Of a stretch of 64,000 nucleotides of DNA, positions 62,123-64,000 are shown piece after piece. The translations under genes were made by a program, and so were the position numbers. The first letter of the stretch is position 1. Every line of letters starts with the position of its first letter. The DNA lies in assembly GCA_963929535.1 (NCBI GenBank), contig CAWVIZ010000016.1:62001-126000 (forward strand). The letters are read 5' to 3'. The notes below the pieces were generated by a model. That model saw only the letters and a program-made list of their open reading frames with translations, was not told the DNA's origin and did not search any database. The stretch comes from Pullilachnospira sp963929535 (GTDB lineage: Bacteria > Bacillota > Clostridia > Lachnospirales > Lachnospiraceae).

Positions 62123-64000
62123 TCATTCCTCCACCTTTACAGCCGCCCCTTCCACATGTTTCCTGTTCATCTGATGCCGCAGCTTCCTGTTCTCCACCGA
62201 GTCAAAAACAATAGAGAAATCGTAATTTTCCGGGTATAATCTGTCCGCCGCCACCTGCAGCTTCAGCCGCTTGTGGCTTACGCTGATCTTTCCCCAGGGC
62301 ATCTGCACCCGCAAAATCCCCTTATCGTCACTCTTTCTGCAGACGATTCCGATCTTTTTCTCCGGAAATACCATCACGCTGTCCCCCACCTGAAATTTTT
62401 CCGCTCTGGTCTGTTTTCTGACACTTCCGTCTTTTTCCAGGGCAGCTGTGCGTTCTTTCCTGATTCCGGGGCTTTCCGCTCCCCGAACGATCTCCTGGTC
62501 CTCCCTTCCGTATGCGGCCAGGGATGCCCGGCGCAGCATATTTCCCGGCATTCCCAGTTTCCGGGCAATATACAGAGCGCAGCTTTCCCCTGCCTTTCCG
62601 ATCTCCAGCCGGTACAGGGGTCTCAGACTCTCCCGGTCAAAGGCCATTCTGGCATTCCTGAGCCCCTCCGTCTCCTCAGCGTAGGTCTTCACCTCCGGAT
62701 AATGGGTGGTCACCAGAAACAGGCAGCCGCACTTTCTCAGCTCCTCCAGGATAGCCACCGCGATCCCCATTCCTTCTGTGGGGTCGGTTCCCGATCCCAG
62801 CTCATCCATGATGACCAGGCTTTCCGGTCCGGCCTTTTTCAGGATCTCCAGCACGTTGGTGATGTGGGAGGAAAACGTGGAAAGGTTTTCTTCAATATTC
62901 TGTCCGTCCCCGATATCGCACAGGATCAGGTTGTTCAGACAGATCCTGGCATCTTCGCAGGTCACATGAAGACCGCACTGAGCCATATAACAGTTCAGTC
63001 CCACCGTTTTGATGGCCACAGTCTTTCCCCCGGTATTGGGTCCGGTGATCACCACGCCTCTGCAGCCGTCCCCCACCGAAAAATCCAGGGGCACGCAGGT
63101 CTCCCGGTCCATCAGGGGATGTCTTCCCTTTTTCAGACAGATTTCCCTCTCCCGGATGATCTCCGGCTGGACACCATCCATCTGCATGGACAGCTTTCCC
63201 TTGGCAAACAGAAAGTCCAGTTTCTCAAAGGTTCTCCTGTTTTCCCGGAAGATCTCCTCCGCATCCGCCAGCATTCCTGTCAGGGTGTAGAGAATGGTCC
63301 GTTCTTCATTTTCCTCCTCCAGCCGCCAGACCTCCAGCTCCGACTGCAGTTTCCCCAGCGCCGCCGGCTCAATAAAGTACGTGCTTCCCGTGGCGGAACG
63401 GTCCACCACGCTTCCCGGTATCCGGGTACGGAACTGTTTTTTCACCGGCAGGCAGACCCGTCCGCTGCGAATGGTGGAAAACTGATCTGCCAGCATATCC
63501 CGGCAGGTTCTCACCAGAGAATCAGCCTTTTCCCGAATACGGATCTCCAGCTCCCCAATCTCCCTTCTGATATCCCGCAGCCGTCCGGTGGCATAATCGT
63601 CCACCCGGCCGTTCCGGATCATCCGGGAGATTTCCTCCCTCACCTGATCCATGGGATCCAGATTTTCCTCATACCAGGCCAGACCGATCTGCCAGGTTTT
63701 TCCTCTGGTCAGATAGGATTTCAGCCGGGCCACCGCTGCCAGTGTCTGGGCTGTCTCCTCCAGCTGCTCCGGTGTCAGGCAGCCGCCCTGCCGGGCTGTA
63801 ATCAGGTACTCCTCCATATTTTCAAAGGAGGTCAGCGGCGGATTCCCCAGCCGTTCCATCAGTTCCCGGGCCTGCGTGGTATCCCTCAGCGCCGCCGTCA
63901 CCTGCCGGGCTGACAGGAGGGGCACCATGGCGCTGATCTCCTCTCTGGCCTTCTGTGTACAGGCCATCTGGCACAGCATGGCCTTGATCTTATCCATTTC
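62123..64000 (-). CDS. MutS2-like DNA-binding ATPase lacking the Smr domain (5' end beyond window)
   Basis: At least 625 residues; the frame is open to the edge, and since MutS2 normally starts a little before DKIK, the true start is probably outside. MutS domain III helices lead to the ATPase: VVITGPNTGGKTVAIKTVGL (Walker A), SLVIMDELGSGTDPTEG (Walker B), TTHYPEVKTYAEE. A KOW-like small domain (FQVGDSVMVFPEKKIGIVCR) follows. Full MutS2 ends in an Smr nuclease domain with LDLRG; here the protein stops after ENYDFSIVFDSVENRKLRHQM. It therefore resembles the Smr-less paralogues of clostridia. Roles in recombination or ribosome rescue are known for MutS2 but not for this subgroup. Confidence 0.85.
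   Translation of the reverse strand, partial: EMDKIKAMLCQMACTQKAREEISAMVPLLSARQVTAALRDTTQARELMERLGNPPLTSFENMEEYLITARQGGCLTPEQLEETAQTLAAVARLKSYLTRGKTWQIGLAWYEENLDPMDQVREEISRMIRNGRVDDYATGRLRDIRREIGELEIRIREKADSLVRTCRDMLADQFSTIRSGRVCLPVKKQFRTRIPGSVVDRSATGSTYFIEPAALGKLQSELEVWRLEEENEERTILYTLTGMLADAEEIFRENRRTFEKLDFLFAKGKLSMQMDGVQPEIIREREICLKKGRHPLMDRETCVPLDFSVGDGCRGVVITGPNTGGKTVAIKTVGLNCYMAQCGLHVTCEDARICLNNLILCDIGDGQNIEENLSTFSSHITNVLEILKKAGPESLVIMDELGSGTDPTEGMGIAVAILEELRKCGCLFLVTTHYPEVKTYAEETEGLRNARMAFDRESLRPLYRLEIGKAGESCALYIARKLGMPGNMLRRASLAAYGREDQEIVRGAESPGIRKERTAALEKDGSVRKQTRAEKFQVGDSVMVFPEKKIGIVCRKSDDKGILRVQMPWGKISVSHKRLKLQVAADRLYPENYDFSIVFDSVENRKLRHQMNRKHVEGAAVKVEE

Noticed and set aside
62273..63913. 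546-codon open frame on the plus strand
   Set aside because: Antisense to the MutS2-like gene, with no ribosome binding site and low-complexity Pro/His/Gln composition typical of shadow frames.
1..64000. tRNA, rRNA, CRISPR arrays, prophage, known riboswitches
   Set aside because: No cloverleaf with a TTCGAAT-type arm in an intergenic gap, no regularly spaced repeats, no phage structural genes and no riboswitch core that I could recognise by reading.

Overview
The window reads as a chromosomal segment of a Gram-positive, spore-forming anaerobe of the class Clostridia, most likely a Lachnospiraceae-type gut bacterium. The main reasons are the sporulation genes gpr and spoIIP, the gene order holA-rpsT-gpr-spoIIP-lepA, strong GGAGG ribosome binding sites, sigma-A promoters close to TTGACA-17-TATAAT, a cdaA-cdaR pair, and many extracytoplasmic lipoproteins. 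Base composition is moderate to GC-rich, apart from AT-richer patches inside the polysaccharide cluster. I saw no rRNA or tRNA gene, CRISPR array or prophage.

Layout. (1) 1-11.95 kb, minus strand: twelve tightly overlapping genes for a cell-surface polysaccharide. In transcription order these are a Wzz/CpsC-type co-polymerase, three GT-B glycosyltransferases, a Wzy-like polymerase, a GT2 enzyme, a serine-acetyltransferase-like O-acetyltransferase, three more GT2 enzymes (one with a frameshift), a polysaccharide pyruvyl transferase, and the N-terminal part of a Wzx flippase that runs off the window. A membrane acyltransferase (12.06-13.15 kb) is divergent from them. (2) 13.5-28.6 kb: housekeeping genes, namely an RlmD-like rRNA methyltransferase, a lipoprotein, a cyclic-di-AMP operon (two membrane proteins, cdaA, cdaR and an HPr protein), comF, recD2, mreB, uvrA and hemW. 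(3) 28.6-42.4 kb: an apparently inserted accessory block between hemW and lepA. It holds an SPFH protein gene with a small ribbon-helix-helix gene, then a sugar locus, then an IS1182-type remnant. (4) 42.5-49.1 kb: lepA, spoIIP, gpr, rpsT and holA. (5) 49.3-51.3 kb: a DUF134-NifX fusion protein and an sdpR-sdpI pair. (6) 51.6-60.6 kb, minus strand: a long run of trmO, a nucleoside phosphorylase, deoB, deoC, a YitT protein, a MATE exporter, a zinc-ribbon/SH3 protein, an M14 peptidase and lgt. (7) 60.7-64 kb: a two-gene chromate-type transporter and a MutS2-like protein without an Smr domain that is cut by the window edge.

The most unusual system is the sugar locus at 30.2-41.4 kb. An ABC importer (binding protein and two permeases), an ADP-ribosylglycohydrolase-family enzyme with an extra C-terminal beta-sandwich, a ribokinase and a GH116-family beta-glucosidase are transcribed away from a regulator. 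That regulator fuses a LacI-type DNA-binding and sugar-binding module to a complete PfkB/ribokinase domain whose active-site loop is altered. My inference is uptake of a ribosyl-containing or related glycoside, its cleavage, phosphorylation of the released sugar, and control by a regulator that may sense or phosphorylate the same sugar. The substrate is unknown.
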